In this document: positions 35,119 to 47,687 of the stretch, piece after piece
Numbering within the stretch: the stretch's first letter is position 1
How the letters are laid out: each line of letters begins with the position of its first letter
Origin: Anaeramoeba flamelloides
Lineage: Eukaryota > Metamonada > Anaeramoebidae
Length of the DNA stretch: 64,000 nt
Direction: 5' to 3'
NCBI GenBank assembly: GCA_027625915.1
Contig: JANTQA010000008.1
Location: 3,861,001-3,925,000, forward strand
Made by a program: the position numbers and the translations under genes
Notes under the pieces: generated by a model
Told to the model about the DNA's origin: nothing
The model's input: only the letters and a program-made list of their open reading frames with translations
The model's database searches: none

Positions 35119-38100
35119 TCTCAAAAAATAGAAACAAATTTTGATTTACTTTTATCGAAACAAAAAAAACAAAATATTTCAAAAAAATTGAGAGAAAATT
35201 ACAAAAAATTTTCACCGAATTGCATTCATGGTTTAAATTGTACTGAATATATCAAGGAGTTTTCTTCAAAATTAATTTGAACTTGGGTATACTATTAAGT
35301 AGTCAATTGAATGTAGTCTTGGAAAACAGAAGAAAAAAAGGCAGGGATTATATTTTGAAACTTGGATTATAATTGTTGTACAAACATTATTTTGATCGTT
35401 GTATATACCCGTAACGTTTCAGTTTTGCAATTCCATAAATTAGCTGTAATTATTTTTTTTCTCTTTGAGACTTTTAGAATTGGGAAATTTGATGATTTTT
35501 TTTAATTCTTGTGCTGTGATTTTTTTCGAAAGTTGAATGAAATTTTTGATTTTCTTATTTTACAATTAATAGAAAATAAAATCAAATACACTACATGGTT
35601 TCTTGATGGTTGTGACCTTCCAAAAAAGAATTGCCTTTTAAAAAATAATTAATAAATCTAAAAAAAAAACAATAAAAATTCACAAATTATTTATGAACAT
35701 ATGTTGTCAAATTAAATAGCCCAATATTCAACAAAAATCAAGCAAACAAGCAAACTCAAAAGGACTAAAGTACTGTTATTTGAATTATAAATGGGAAAAA
35801 ATTTTCACTTCAACTTTCCCTCTTTTTCTTTTTCAAATTAAGTTCCAAAAGAAGTAGATTGGGATTTAAAGACCCGGATTGAAAAAAGAAAAATATTGAA
35901 AATGAAGTGAAAATTTTTACCATTTCTAATTCAAATATGAGTAAAACATTTAAACAATCCTGATGTTGTTTGTTTTCTCGGCATTGTTAAAAGTGGGTTG
36001 TTAAGGTTGATTCTTTATTAATAAAGACATAATTCTAAAAAATATTTCGAAGGAATTGTTTGTTTTTCTTCTCAAGAAAAACAAAAAGAGGTTTACTATA
36101 ACTTTTTTTAATCTAAATATTTATCCAAAGTCCCCCCCCCAAATCCAACCACTTATCCTCAAAATAATTTTTATAGAATTAATGATAAACCGGGCTTATT
36201 TTGAAGTGGGGAATGTATCAAGGTATCTACTTTTATTGATTACTAAATGAGAAAAAAAGTTTTAACTCATCTTGTATTTTTATTTTGTAAAAAAAAATTA
36301 TCACTTAGAGATAGTAATTTGCGATCTCTACGAAAATGTTTGGAAACTTTTTTCTCCAAACTGTTATGTGGGTGAGATATCCTCACTGAACTCAGATTGT
36401 AGAATTGAAAAAAGAAAACCAGTTAAAAGTTAATTCCAGTCAAATTTTAAATTATAATATTTTAAAAAATAAAAACTGATGACAAAGAATCCACTTTCTC
36501 CTAATGGACTCTACCCCCGCCAAAAAAAAAAAAAAAAAAAAACAAATTCTCTTATAAAATTGATGAAGTGAATAAAACTATTTAATACAAAAGAATGTTA
36601 AAAATATCTTAACCCTTCTCATAAAAAAGTAAAAAATAAAATTTTAACTTTGTAACTGTATGAAGAGAGAAAAGCAAGTTCAATCAATTTCAGAAACTAA
36701 CAAGCTTCTCAGAAAAACTCACTTCAAAATTGCAGACCAAACCTTTTAATTTGATTGATTTTTTGGGTAAAAGTTATAAATTTATTTGCCTTAAATTTAC
36801 ATTCATCAAATTTTTCATATCGGTAAACCAATGAAAAATCATTGCAAAAAGATCGTTTAGGAAAAATTGTTGGTGTGATAGAGCCACCTTTTTGAATTGA
36901 ATGAAATATTTTTCATTTATCAAATGATCTCACTTTAGTATCTTTTAAGGGTTATCTATTCAAAATTGTCTTGAACTTTTTTTTCTTGTTTCACTTTTTT
37001 TCAATATTAAATCTGTCAAATTCTCTTTCTCTAAACCCAGTAAACCTGATTTGTCGCTTGTTTAGTTTCTGGAAAATCTGAATTTCAACTTTCCTAAATC
37101 TCTCTCACAAAAAAGTTAAAAAAATTCATACAGTGTACTTTAAATGAGAGAAAAATTCAACGGGTTATCTTTTTTTCCAATTCAGATATTTTTTTGAATT
37201 AGGATTCTCAGAATATCCCAATAATAACTCCTAAAAGTGAAAGTATTGTGTTGTATTGAAAACTCAAATTTCTCTCATTTCTTGTAAAACTATTCTGATT
37301 AAACGAAAAAAAAATTAAGCAAAAAGTTAAACCTTTATCTTTCAAAATATCTTGATACTTGTGAAATTGGCCATTTCTTTGACACACCTTTCCCAAATTC
37401 AGTTAGAATTAAAACACAGCCGTCTGTTAAATAGCAATCTGTCTTCTCATCTTGATAGTTTGCATTAAAATAATTCTCTTTTTTTTGGAATCAGTAATTG
37501 CAAAATTTAGGATCTGACTACATTCAATTGAAGGCCAATTATTCACCCAAACATTTAGGTAAAACATTATTAAAAATTGGAGAGAAAATTATCTTTTTTT
37601 TTTTTGGGTCTAATTGATCTTAAAATATGGCAAATAGCGACGAAGACCACAGAAAAAATAACACTCAATCTACAAGACAAGATGATACAATTCCTATTTT
37701 TCATTTTTCAAAAAATTTTCTTTTCTTTTTCAACTTTGATAACTTGATAAAATCGTAATAAAATTGAATTTAGGAAATGTAAGATGAATCTCTTTGAGAT
37801 TTTTTGTTTGCTTTTGTTAAAGAATAGTGCTGTTTTTTCATTTATTGACCGAAAAACGAGGCTTATTGAGATAATTTTGGATTTTTAAGTCACACAATTT
37901 TTGAGACAAAATTTAAAAAACATTTTAGGATCTGAGAAAAAAAAATTTAAGAAAAGAAAGTGTTTAGGGTAAATGTGGAATTATTTTTGGAATTCATCTC
38001 CCTTTCTTACTTTATAAAAAAAAAAATTAATTATTGTTTTGAATTATAACAGCTCAAAATTACTAATTATTTCTGAAAAGAAAATCTCAATTAAAGAAAA

Positions 38101-38465
38101 ATTTCACAACAAAGTATGATTTTTCCGTATTGTCAGTGAATGATTTCTTCGAAATTAGTCAGAATAAAAAAATAAAATTAACTTTTTTTTAGAAAATTGG
38201 GATTTCGAAAAAACCAGGAAAGCGTGCCCACAACACAATACAAAATGAAAATTGACATTAGTATTCATTTATTCCATTTTTACAAATTTTGAACAAATTA
38301 TTTTTCATTTTTTTTTCAAAAAACTTTTTATCTTTGGCTCTTGAATAAACCTTCTAATATTTTTTGATTATTTTTTTTGTTTGAACAGCCAAGATCTTAA
38401 AAACCACACTTCTACTTAATCATCAAACTTGATTCAAAACCACCAAATTATTTTTTTACCCAATT
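35119..38465. other. Intergenic upstream of the Myb gene
   Basis: Contains a lone right arm of the TTTTCATTCA family (about 35514-35580), an ACTGGTATTTG-family element (35771-35943), a part copy of the GTGAAACC foldback family (about 36950-37015), a C-run near 36125 and AT-rich filler. The short open frames at 36056 and 37208 are not supported as genes. Confidence 0.4.
35771..35943. mobile_element. ACTGGTATTTG-family palindromic element, copy 3
   Basis: The left arm TACTGTTATTTGAATTATAA then ATGGGAAAAAATTTTCACTT is mirrored by AATGAAGTGAAAATTTTTAC then CATTTCTAATTCAAATA. Closest to the copy at 2741-2908. Confidence 0.6.
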
Positions 38466-40044
38466 ATGAACAAAAATCCATACAAGAAAGATTTTAAAAA
38501 AATTTTTGGACTAAAACCAAGAGGAAAATCACCAAAATTTGAAGATTACTTTAAAAAAGAAAAACAAATCCTAAAAAAATGGAGTTTTGAAGATGTAAAT
38601 GTTTTTTTTTTTTTTTAAAGTTTTTGTGTTGATTGTTTCACCAAATAAGAAAAGCCAAAACAATATTTATTTTTGATGATTTTTTCAATTGTTTTCTTTT
38701 TATGTTGAAATAATAGGAACAAAAACTCATAAAACTTGCGGAACAAGAAAAAATGTGCGACTGGGAGGGAATTTCGACACACTTTAATCAATTTTCTTCG
38801 ATGGACTGTTTTAAACGATATCGACAGGTATTTTATATTTTTAACTTTTTTCTTTTTTCATTTTTCATTTTTCATTTTTAATTTTTCATTTTTCATTTGA
38901 TTAAAAACAACATATACTTATTTGTCATTAATCCTTAATTTATTTCCATTTTTATTTTCAACAGCTAAAAAGAATTGACTCGATCAAAGGAGCATGGGGA
39001 TCAGTAGTAAGCTTTTTTTCACATTTTTTTGCAACTATTTTTAACAAACTAATATCGAAAATATTAATTTTTCTGAATTTTTTTTTTATTTGAATAAATT
39101 TTTTTTTCATTCAACTTACTTTTAGGAAGATGAAATTCTCCGATCTACTGTCGAATACTTGGGCGACAAGAGCTGGGCCCACGTTTCATATTTTTTACCA
39201 GGAAGGAGCTCGAAGCAATGCCGCGAGAGATGGAAAAATCAATTAAGACCCGACATCAACCACACACCATTTACAGTTGAAGAAGAGGACTTACTCTTAG
39301 AAAAACAAAAGGAGCTAGGGAACAAATGGAGCCAAATTGCAGAATTTTTCATTGGAAGGCCAGACAATATGCTAAAAAACATTTTCCATTCTGTGTGTGC
39401 AAGGAAGGGAATTTCGTGCACTGAAATCGAAAGCAGGATGAAAAACGGAATGAAGTCTTGTAAAGTAAAGACCAAAAAAAAAATAATTGTAATTGGAAGA
39501 AAAAAAAAATACAGGCTATCTACAAAAAAAAAATGTCTTATCTCGTCTTGTAAAATTAAAAAAAAGAGCACACATCAGACACAACCCAACAAAAGAAAAA
39601 GAACCCACGAACCTAACCACATGGATCAAAAGATCACTAATATCCAGAATAATACTGTCATTATCCCTATTAAATATAAAGTAAAAAAGCATTCTTCAAA
39701 AAAAAAGAACAAACACAAACATAAACACAAGCATAAGCACAAACACAAGCACAAGCACAGCCATAAACATAAGCATAAGCACAGACACACACACATTTAT
39801 TTCCATTCCGTAATCAACACAACAAAAAAAACGAAAAATAAATCAAAAACAATCATTAAAATCAATCAACAAGCACCAATCAAAACAAAAACAGATCACA
39901 TAAAACAAAATCAGCAATTAGAAACTGAAATGGAATTTGAAACAACAAACTTACCCCAACAAAACCAAAATTTACGATTGGACAAAATAAAATTTGAGAA
40001 TAATGAATTGGGATTTGTAAAACAAGAAAAAGAATTTTTTTTTG

Positions 40045-40079
<35 letters not shown>

Positions 40080-40643
40080 GAAGAACAACAACAAGAAGAA
40101 GAAGTAAAGCAAAATATTATTTTCGAAAAAACAGAAAACGAACAACAGGCGAGTAATGATTCTCTCCAATTCACCTGGAAGCCCTTATCACGAGCTTCAC
40201 AAAAACAAGAATTTAATATAAATGATGAAGAATCATTTAAAAATTGTTCTCAATCACCAACTATTAATGTCAATCTTTCCTCAAATGAAATTAAAAACGA
40301 ATTCTGGGGCTCTTCCCTTAAACAGAAGAATAATAATATATTTTCAAATAATTTTGATGTTAATGTGGATATGAACATGAGTATGGGTACAATTGGAATG
40401 AATATGGAGATTGAAAACACAATGTTTCCACAAGAACATTTTTTATCGAATTATTCTTCAGAAACTATTAGAACAAATGAAAATAATAATAATATCTGGG
40501 AAAATGAAAATGAAAATAATGAGATTAATTCCAATTTCATGAATGAACAACCATTTGATTTCTCTTTTTATAACTTTAATCATGATCAATCAGAAATTGG
40601 CCAAGAGAATTTTCTATATGATTTTGAAAATTTTGATAATTGA
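38466..40643 (+). CDS. Three-repeat Myb-type transcription factor
   Basis: Exons: 38466-38594, 38717-38827, 38965-39006 and 39126-40643, 599 aa. The introns (122, 137 and 119 bp) are all GTA..AG and phase 0. Myb repeat 1 (about residues 39-80) has Trp39 and Trp59, with Tyr78 in the third aromatic position. Repeat 2 (88-136) is canonical, with Trp91, Trp111, Trp130 and the recognition helix SSKQCRERW. Repeat 3 (141-190) begins with Phe143, keeps Trp162, and has PDNMLKNIFHSV where NxxKNxW is usual. A basic region, a His/Lys alternating tract (about 290-315) and a poly-Gln tract follow. The C-terminal half is acidic and Asn-rich, suited to activation. Three-repeat Myb proteins control cell-cycle and developmental genes in eukaryotes; the target here is unknown. 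It ends at a TGA, which shows TGA is a stop codon. Confidence 0.9.
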
Positions 40644-43600
40644 AATTATCCCCTTTCTCTTTTGTTTTCTATTTACTTAAGAATTATTTGTTCATTGTTT
40701 TTTTTTTTTTTTTGATTATTTAATTTCTTTAAATAGACCATTTGAGTTTTCTTTGTTGGTTAAAATTTTTGAAAATAATTTATCAATGAAGATTTCATTG
40801 AACATTGTGTATCTAACAAATAAAACAAATTGATAGATATTATTTTTATAATCTTTTTAAATTTTAGAATTGTTAATTTTTAATTAATCTTTAAATCTAT
40901 TCTTTATTTTTTTCAAAATGTTCCAAATTTTACAAGTAATTCAACGAATTTAATTTTAATATTTTTTAGTTTTGAAATTCTATAATTTAAAAAAAATTCA
41001 TTTTTTCTTTTTTATTGTCAAAATATAACATCTAATTCAGTACCAATAATATACCAAAGTTCAAATTAATTTTGAATGTAAACCCCTTGAAGTTTTAATC
41101 TTTAATAGCGAAGAAACTACCAAAAAATTATATCTGGTGGGTTAACTTCACCATTTCCTCTAAATGAGCGAACAAAGAAAAATATTTTAGAATAAACCAT
41201 TATTTATTCTATTAGGTTTCATAGACATATGCCAGAAAAAAAATTCATACTTTTTTCCGATTGTTACTAGGCTAGATTTTCTATTTGTTTGGGAAGAAGA
41301 GTTATAAATAAAAAACGAACCTTATTAACTTTTTAATAAATATTAAACACTGAATAATTTAGGATATAAAATTTGAAAATATAAGAGAAAAAGCAAAGAA
41401 AAAAAAAAAAAAAAAATCTTTTTGAGTCAAAAGGGAACAACATTATTGAAGAAATAGAACATATTCCATGAGACTAATTCAATATTCTTCTCAAACTAAA
41501 ATTTCAATTTTTAGATCAAAACCATTTTTTCTCATTTAGTCATTTTTTTTTTCTTTTCTTTTTCTTTTTTATTATTTTTAAATTTAATATAAAAAAAAAT
41601 ATTTGAAACCCCAAATTAACATTAAGAAGAGCGCGTCTTTGTATATTATCTTGAAATATATACATTTACAAGTCTAAAATCTTATTGTCAACAATATTCA
41701 TTTCCTCAAGATATTCAGAAATTTTGGACAAGACGTTTCTGAAAGTGGCTCAAAATTTTTTTTAACATTTTTTTTTTTTTAAAATTTATTGTTTGTTCAG
41801 GCTTTTCGTTCATCATTACTGACTCTAATACCAACTTTATTATTTCTCGTATTTTCTAAACAATCAAATTTTGGTTGATTCTTAGTAATAAAATGATTTT
41901 TTCATTTTTGGCTGACCCCCTCGTGTGAAATGGAGTTTATAAAGATTTTAAAATCAAATAAAAAAGAAAAAAAAAGAAATCACAAAAAATAGTTTCATCA
42001 AAAACGAACTTTCACAAAGAACTATCAAATCTAACTAATGAATCAAAGTACCGTGGCTGGAATTTGAGTTTTCTTAATTAAAAGTTATTATTTATTTATT
42101 TTTATTGTTTTTTTTTTTTTGGTAATTACTTCTTATAAATTCCCTATGTTTTTTTCTGTCCTTTACTAGCAATTTATATATTCTTCCACTTTCAATCAAA
42201 ATACAATTTGGTTACACCATTCTGACTAATAATTTTTAAATCTATTATTTTTATATTGATATTTGTTTTTTAAATTTAAGTAGCTTGGCACCCCATGTGC
42301 AATTTATACTTACTTCAGAATAATAATAATTGAAAAAAAAAAAATAGTATTTTTATCACTTCTTCGTTGTAATTAATCTTTTTTTCTTGATAGAAAACCC
42401 AATCCAATTGGTTTCTTTTTAACTCTAAAAAATAATTATTTTCTGATTTTTTATTTGATTTTAATTTAGTTTTGTTTTAATGTGTAATAAAAAAAAACAT
42501 TAATTAGTTAATATAAAAAACACAAAACATACATATCTTTTTAGCTGAGGAATTTGTTTTCCTTATATATAAGAATTATTTTAAAATAAAAAACAAAAAG
42601 AAAAAGAAAAATATTGAACACTTTAACACAACTAAAAAGAAGAAAAGACTTCATCCCGACGCACTTATCTTTCAACCCCAAGAAACAGTTATACAAGATA
42701 ATATAGCAACTAACAAAAATAAAACAAATTTTCACTGTATTTAAAATGTATAGATTATTAATTTTTTTTTCATTATACTATTTATTTTTACATTTAATTT
42801 GAAATTTTTTTTGTTTTACAATTTAAAAAAATCATTAAATAATCGATTTCAGAATTAATGATAGCTTGATTCATTTTGAGTAGGATCTCAAATTAACCAA
42901 GAAAATAATTAATCTTGGTATTGTTCACCCCGCCTTTTTTTTTTTTTTATTTATTTTTTTTTTCGTGTTTTAATTTGAAAGATTGATTTCTTTTTATTAT
43001 TCTTTTTTATTAAAAAAATCTTTAGTAAACGAAACCCCTTTAATATTAGTAAAATATACCAACATTTTATACACTATAAATTGATTTGAATAAAAATCCA
43101 ATCATTTTATTTGTATGGAATTACTTTAATATAAGATAATTAAGTTACTGATCATAATTTTATTTGTCATTTCTTCTATATGAAAATGACTAATTATTTT
43201 TTCTTTTTGATCATAAAGAAATTGTTTCATAAGATGTATAATCTTGATAAATTGTCCAAACTATTTTAAAACTTTTAACAACTATTTTATTATAAAAAAT
43301 CATTTGGAGACGTACTCTATTGTAAATTTTTAATTGATTTTAGTTATACCCCCCCCCTTTCTGTAAAAAAGTGTAAATTAAAAGTATATTTTGGGAATAT
43401 TTTAAAATACTCTCACTATTTTACTGATTCTATAAATGTTAATATTTCTCCTTAATTGATATGCCCCCACGACCCAAAAAACACTAAAAATCGAAAACTG
43501 ATCAAACACCTTCCATTAAAAACATTAAAAAAACAAAACGATAAAATTAAAATTAATAAAGTTTCAATTTAACTTTTTCTTGAAAACATTTTTTACCAAA

Positions 43601-43744
43601 ATAATTGAATTCAAACTTGAAATTATGTATATTTTTAGAAACAATATCTTATTTTAACTCATTTACTAAAACAAATTCTAAATTATCGGAATTTTTTTTT
43701 CACAAAAAGTACTAATTTGGTCTTCAAATGTTTTTTTATTTTCA
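40644..43744. other. Intergenic downstream of the Myb gene
   Basis: AT-rich with homopolymers. It contains a partial copy (41675-41945) of the TAAACTC family in reverse orientation and a C-run at about 43350. A GC-richer patch at about 42600-42720 is open on the minus strand but has no recognisable domain. Confidence 0.4.
41675..41945 (-). repeat. Partial TAAACTC-family element, reverse orientation
   Basis: Read on the minus strand it begins ATAAACTCCATTTCACACGA, then GGGTCAGCCAAAAATGAAAA. It stays collinear with 47688-48257 and 54128-54725 down to TTGTTGACAATAAGATTTT. The other terminal repeat is missing. Confidence 0.55.
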
Positions 43745-44690
43745 AATGATAAAATTTAAAAAAAAAAGTGATTTAAATATACAAACTCTATGGAAAATAT
43801 TCTAATTTATTTGGGTATTTATTTAGATAAAATTGCACATATAGTTTATAATTTAAAAAAATCTAAAGAAACATATAATAACTGTAAACAATTATTCAAT
43901 AACAATACTCTGAATAATAGTTTAAAAATTAGATTATTTAAATCTTTTATATTAAGTCAATTAACATACGGATTAGAAATTTTTAATTATCAAATAACAA
44001 CGATAAATTATTTAAATTCTTGAATTAATTCATGTATTACTGAAATATACAGAATAAATAATAAAATCAGCTGGTATTCAAAAGATTTAAAAAATGAAAT
44101 ATATAAGCACACATTCAATGAGTTGTTGAATTCCAAAAGTTGGAAGTGTCGTTAGGTTTTCTTGAGTTTTCTGTTTTATTTGTAAAATCGATAGATTTTA
44201 CAAATAAAACAGAAAACCCCAAGAAAACCTAAGCACTTGACGACACTCCACAGAATTATTTTACAATAATTAAAAATCAAAAATATTTATTTAAAACTCA
44301 AAAATATTTGAGTTATCCGTCAAGTTCAACTATTCTAAAATTCAGATCGTTTATTAACTGCTTAAATAGATATTACTATGTAATTAATAAAAATTCAAAT
44401 AAATGTTGTCCTTTATGTTTAAAATATGAACAAAAGGAAATTATAGAAAATATTGATCACTTTTTATGGGTATGTCCTTCCTATAAAAAAGATAGATTAA
44501 TTTTTCTGAAAAAGTTAAAGGAAATAAATCTTAATGAATTGATTTTAAATCAAGAAAATTTGAAATTATTTCCATTAATTAATAATCGTGAAATCTATGA
44601 TTTTACGCTTAAATTCCTGAAAGAGGTTTAAGTCTAAGGGCAACTAGAGTGTAATATACACTTCTTCAATAATAATAATAATAAAAAAAT
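43745..44690 (+). mobile_element. 5'-truncated LINE with RT thumb and C-terminal zinc knuckle
   Basis: 43790-44023 reads ENILIYLGIYLDKIAH..FKSFILSQLTYGLEIF, the end of a LINE reverse transcriptase. A TGA follows at a position where Trp would fit, after which the same frame continues for about 45 codons. Past a palindromic insertion (44144-44252) the reading resumes with FRSFINCLNRYYYV, CCPLCLKYE and IDHFLWVCPSY, a CxxC..H..C zinc motif typical of LINE C-termini. The 3' end is an (AAT)n-like tail near 44670. All 5' parts (ORF1, endonuclease, RT palm) are missing. An inactive copy. Confidence 0.75.
44144..44252. mobile_element. 109 bp palindromic insertion inside the LINE
   Basis: The arms TTAGGTTTTCTTGAGTTTTC + TGTTTTATTTGTAAAATC and their complement face each other across a 4-6 base loop. 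The outer edges read GTGTCG and CGACAC. It interrupts the LINE coding sequence, so it arrived later. Confidence 0.7.
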
Positions 44691-45717
44691 ATTCTAATTT
44701 AATATATGAGATTATTCTTTGATTTCAAAATTTTCTCAACCCCAATTTTTCAAAAAAAAATAAAAAAAGTGCATGGTAATTTCAAAAAATATTTTCGATA
44801 TTCAAAAGAGGAGATTGTTTAAATTCTAAAAAATTCTATATCAGTGGTTAATTGAATTAAGTTATAAGCTAGATTTTGAAAAATATTAATCAGAAAAAAA
44901 ATAGTGCTTAATTTTATGAAGGACATATTACCGTTTTATGAATAAAACCACATAATAAGAGAAAATTATTTGAAAGTAAAAAAAAAAATTCCATTTTTTA
45001 CGAAATACCTTTTATAATTTTTGGTGACAAATCCTATTAATTAGAAAAAAAAATATTTTTTCAAAAAATAATTACAACTCTGATCTACATCAATTATCTT
45101 GTACAAGGATACTTGATTTTAAAATGTTCTCTTTAAGTTGAAAATTCCTTCTCTGACCAATACAATACCTATTGAGACAAGTTCCTTGTACAACCTTTTT
45201 AAGTGAAAATCACAATTATTAAAATATATAGTATCAAATCTTGAACCAAAATAATTAAAACACTGAAATTTATGGACATTTCTTTTAATTTTCGAGAATA
45301 ATAAAACTTTATTATTGTAATTTTCAACAGTTTTATCTTTGCAAAAATTCAGTTTTTTTCAAAAAAATCTTGAACTAGATATTTCATATTTAATTCAAAC
45401 CCATTTTTAGATATTTGGAGAAATTATTAAAATTATGAAATGAATTTAACAAGAAATTTATTTTTTTTTTTTTTAACATGTTTCCAATACATTATATATT
45501 TTTTCTTTTTCTTTTATTAAATTGAATTAGTCTTGAAATAAAGATTTCATATTTTGTTCCAAAAAAAATATATATATATAAGAACCAGCACTTCAAGACA
45601 TAAAATACCACATTTATATATGAATAGATAAATAAATAATTGGATGAATTTATTGAAAAATTAATAATACCAAAAATGTAAAAAAAAAAATTAATATCTG
45701 TAAAAATATATAAATTC
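44691..45717. other. Intergenic between LINE and RGS-DUF547 gene
   Basis: AT-rich, no recognisable genes or terminal repeats. The 80-residue minus-strand frame at 45492 is 3' to the RGS-DUF547 gene and hydrophobic by composition only. Confidence 0.4.
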
Positions 45718-47304
45718 TTAATCGACAAAATCATATTTAGGGGTAAAGGAAATTATTCCAGTAAATTTAGGATTTTTTACAACTTTTAAAGAATATTTTT
45801 TTTGTGGTAATTGGATCTTACCATATTTCCAAATCCAATCTTTCATTGTTTTTATCGAATTACCAAAATCGACCGAATAATATTTAAATAATCTAGGTAT
45901 TAAAACTGTTTTAGATTTTTCGCTAAATAGGATATTTCTTTTAATAAAGCCGTGGGCGGTCGCATTTAATTGTTGATTTATATGGTCCGAATAAAAAACT
46001 TTAACAAAGGGAACGAGCCCCTCGGGGTTTATTAAAGCACAGTGTACTCTAGGATCCTTTGCATTGATTGAGAGTATATGGTAGCCTGATTGCTCGGAGG
46101 TATTTGAATTTGGCAATAGAATATGTAAAATATCTGATAAAGAATAAGCCTTTCCGCCAATGTCAAACATTGACTTATTTAAAAATGATTGATAAGAAAA
46201 GCTGTCATAAGGAGGCCCATAAATGATCATTGCGTATAAAGTAATAATGTTAAATAAATTTATCATAAAGGCAATTTTTTTCGAATGGCTTAGCTCTATA
46301 AGTATCTCCAAATTCAGCGATTGCAGTTTACATGTTGCAAACTCAAATCTTCTAAAGGGGACCGACTGCCTCAGCTTTTCACAATTGATCTGTTCGTTGC
46401 TGATGGAATATGAGCTATTGATCATATCAATTAAAGATTCCATAAGCGATTCAACAAATTTACATGGGTGCTTAATTTGCTCCCCTTCGTAATTAATCGA
46501 AGAATTCAAAGTTTTTAATGACCGTTCATTATAAACAAATGTTCCCTTCCTTACAGGCAGGCCATTTGTCTTTTGCTTTCGGTTTGTTAAATAGATTCTT
46601 AATTCGCTAAATAATTGAGAGTTTTTGAACAATTCAAAGATTTCACCAGATAGATTATTATATACCCTTTCTTGAATTTCATCAAAAATGTTTACATTAT
46701 CTTTTTCAATTGCAGATTTAATTACCTTTGTTCTGAATTCCACCTCGATATCTAATTCAAAAATTGAATCTGGTTTGATAAATAGTTGAATAATGTCAAA
46801 AATCCATGCATTCAAATATCGATATCTATATTTGAGACTTAATTTGTTTTCATTTTCATTTTCATTATCATTGCCATTATCGTTATTATTTTGATTGGAA
46901 TTCAATTTATGGATAGTTCTAAGGTAGTATTCTTTAAAACTTGACACTTCTAAATAAAATAATAATGGTTCAACATTGTATTGATAAGATAAAAATTCTT
47001 TATAAAATTCAAAGGCAATTGGAAGTTGGAATATCTCATCAAAGGTGGGCATGGTATTATTAATGATCCATTTTGGCAGTTTTTTATTCTTTTTAATTAA
47101 TTCAATACTTTTTAATTCTTTATTTTCCGTTTTTGAATTATTCTTTTGATTAGTGTTACCACCGTTGTTATCGTTATTATTAACACCCCTATTGTTGTTC
47201 TTCGGGATAGTATTTGTACTACCACTGCTTAGTTCATCAGATCCAAAATAATTACCCGTTTTTGCTTTTGAAGAATCATCTCCACTACCAAAATCAGATC
47301 CAAA
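45718..47304 (-). CDS. RGS domain - DUF547 fusion protein (first exon not found)
   Basis: The visible exon of 528 residues begins after an acceptor (CTTATAG|TTTGG) and ends at TAA. Upstream of the first internal Met (47052) the same frame encodes a Ser/Gly/Asn-rich segment and KKNKKLPKWIINNTMPTFDE, so the true start is in an earlier exon that could not be placed. An RGS domain spans about residues 85-240 (FDEIFQLPIAFEFYKEFL, EPLLFYLEV, then a helical run to FSELRIYL). The region at about 280-430 (ILIELSHSKKIAFMINLFNI..YGPP, then GGKAYSLSDILHILL) matches DUF547. RGS domains speed GTP hydrolysis by G-alpha subunits. The function of DUF547 is unknown, though database entries often label it oxidoreductase-like. 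A short Asp/Asn/Glu tract lies inside the RGS domain. Confidence 0.8.
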   Translation of the reverse strand, partial: FGSDFGSGDDSSKAKTGNYFGSDELSSGSTNTIPKNNNRGVNNNDNNGGNTNQKNNSKTENKELKSIELIKKNKKLPKWIINNTMPTFDEIFQLPIAFEFYKEFLSYQYNVEPLLFYLEVSSFKEYYLRTIHKLNSNQNNNDNGNDNENENENKLSLKYRYRYLNAWIFDIIQLFIKPDSIFELDIEVEFRTKVIKSAIEKDNVNIFDEIQERVYNNLSGEIFELFKNSQLFSELRIYLTNRKQKTNGLPVRKGTFVYNERSLKTLNSSINYEGEQIKHPCKFVESLMESLIDMINSSYSISNEQINCEKLRQSVPFRRFEFATCKLQSLNLEILIELSHSKKIAFMINLFNIITLYAMIIYGPPYDSFSYQSFLNKSMFDIGGKAYSLSDILHILLPNSNTSEQSGYHILSINAKDPRVHCALINPEGLVPFVKVFYSDHINQQLNATAHGFIKRNILFSEKSKTVLIPRLFKYYSVDFGNSIKTMKDWIWKYGKIQLPQKKYSLKVVKNPKFTGIISFTPKYDFVD

Positions 47305-47687
47305 CTATAAGTGTTTATTTTTTTTTTTTAGATATTTTTGAAAAAAGATTAATTAAATTTTTAATTTTATTTTTATTTAAGATTTAAAATCCAATAGGTT
47401 GGAGTAAATATTGATAAATTATATTTAAATTTGATTTTGTTTTTTGATTTGGTTTTAAATTGATAAACCCTTGATTCAAATTTTTTTTGTAATTTTAATT
47501 CTTATTTTTATTTTTATTTTATTATTATTTAAGGAGAGCTGTTAACCCCTCCTTTTTTTATCAGAATTCCTAATTTTTTATTTCATAATTTTATTAAAGA
47601 CTGAAAAATAAATTTAGTATCAACTAGGAAGAATAAACATTACAAAATCTTTTTTTGCAATATTATTATTATTTCTTTAATATATTG

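Noticed and set aside
39239-40174. Minus-strand open frames over the Myb gene (Cys-, Leu- or Phe-rich)
   Set aside because: Shadows of the poly-Gln and Lys-rich coding sequence on the other strand.
41650-41760. Apparent terminal exon reading NVLSKISEYLEEMNIVDNKI on the minus strand
   Set aside because: The same sequence context occurs in the TAAACTC-family repeats, so it is repeat sequence open by chance.
42541-42735. GC-richer minus-strand stretch (CYIILYNCFLGLKDKCVGMK), considered as an exon or small RNA
   Set aside because: No splice partners, no domain, and no match to the known snRNA or snoRNA motifs that were checked by eye.
44010-44030. TGA read as Trp (alternative genetic code) in the LINE
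   Set aside because: The Myb gene ends at a TGA and the other genes obey the standard code; the LINE is simply decayed.
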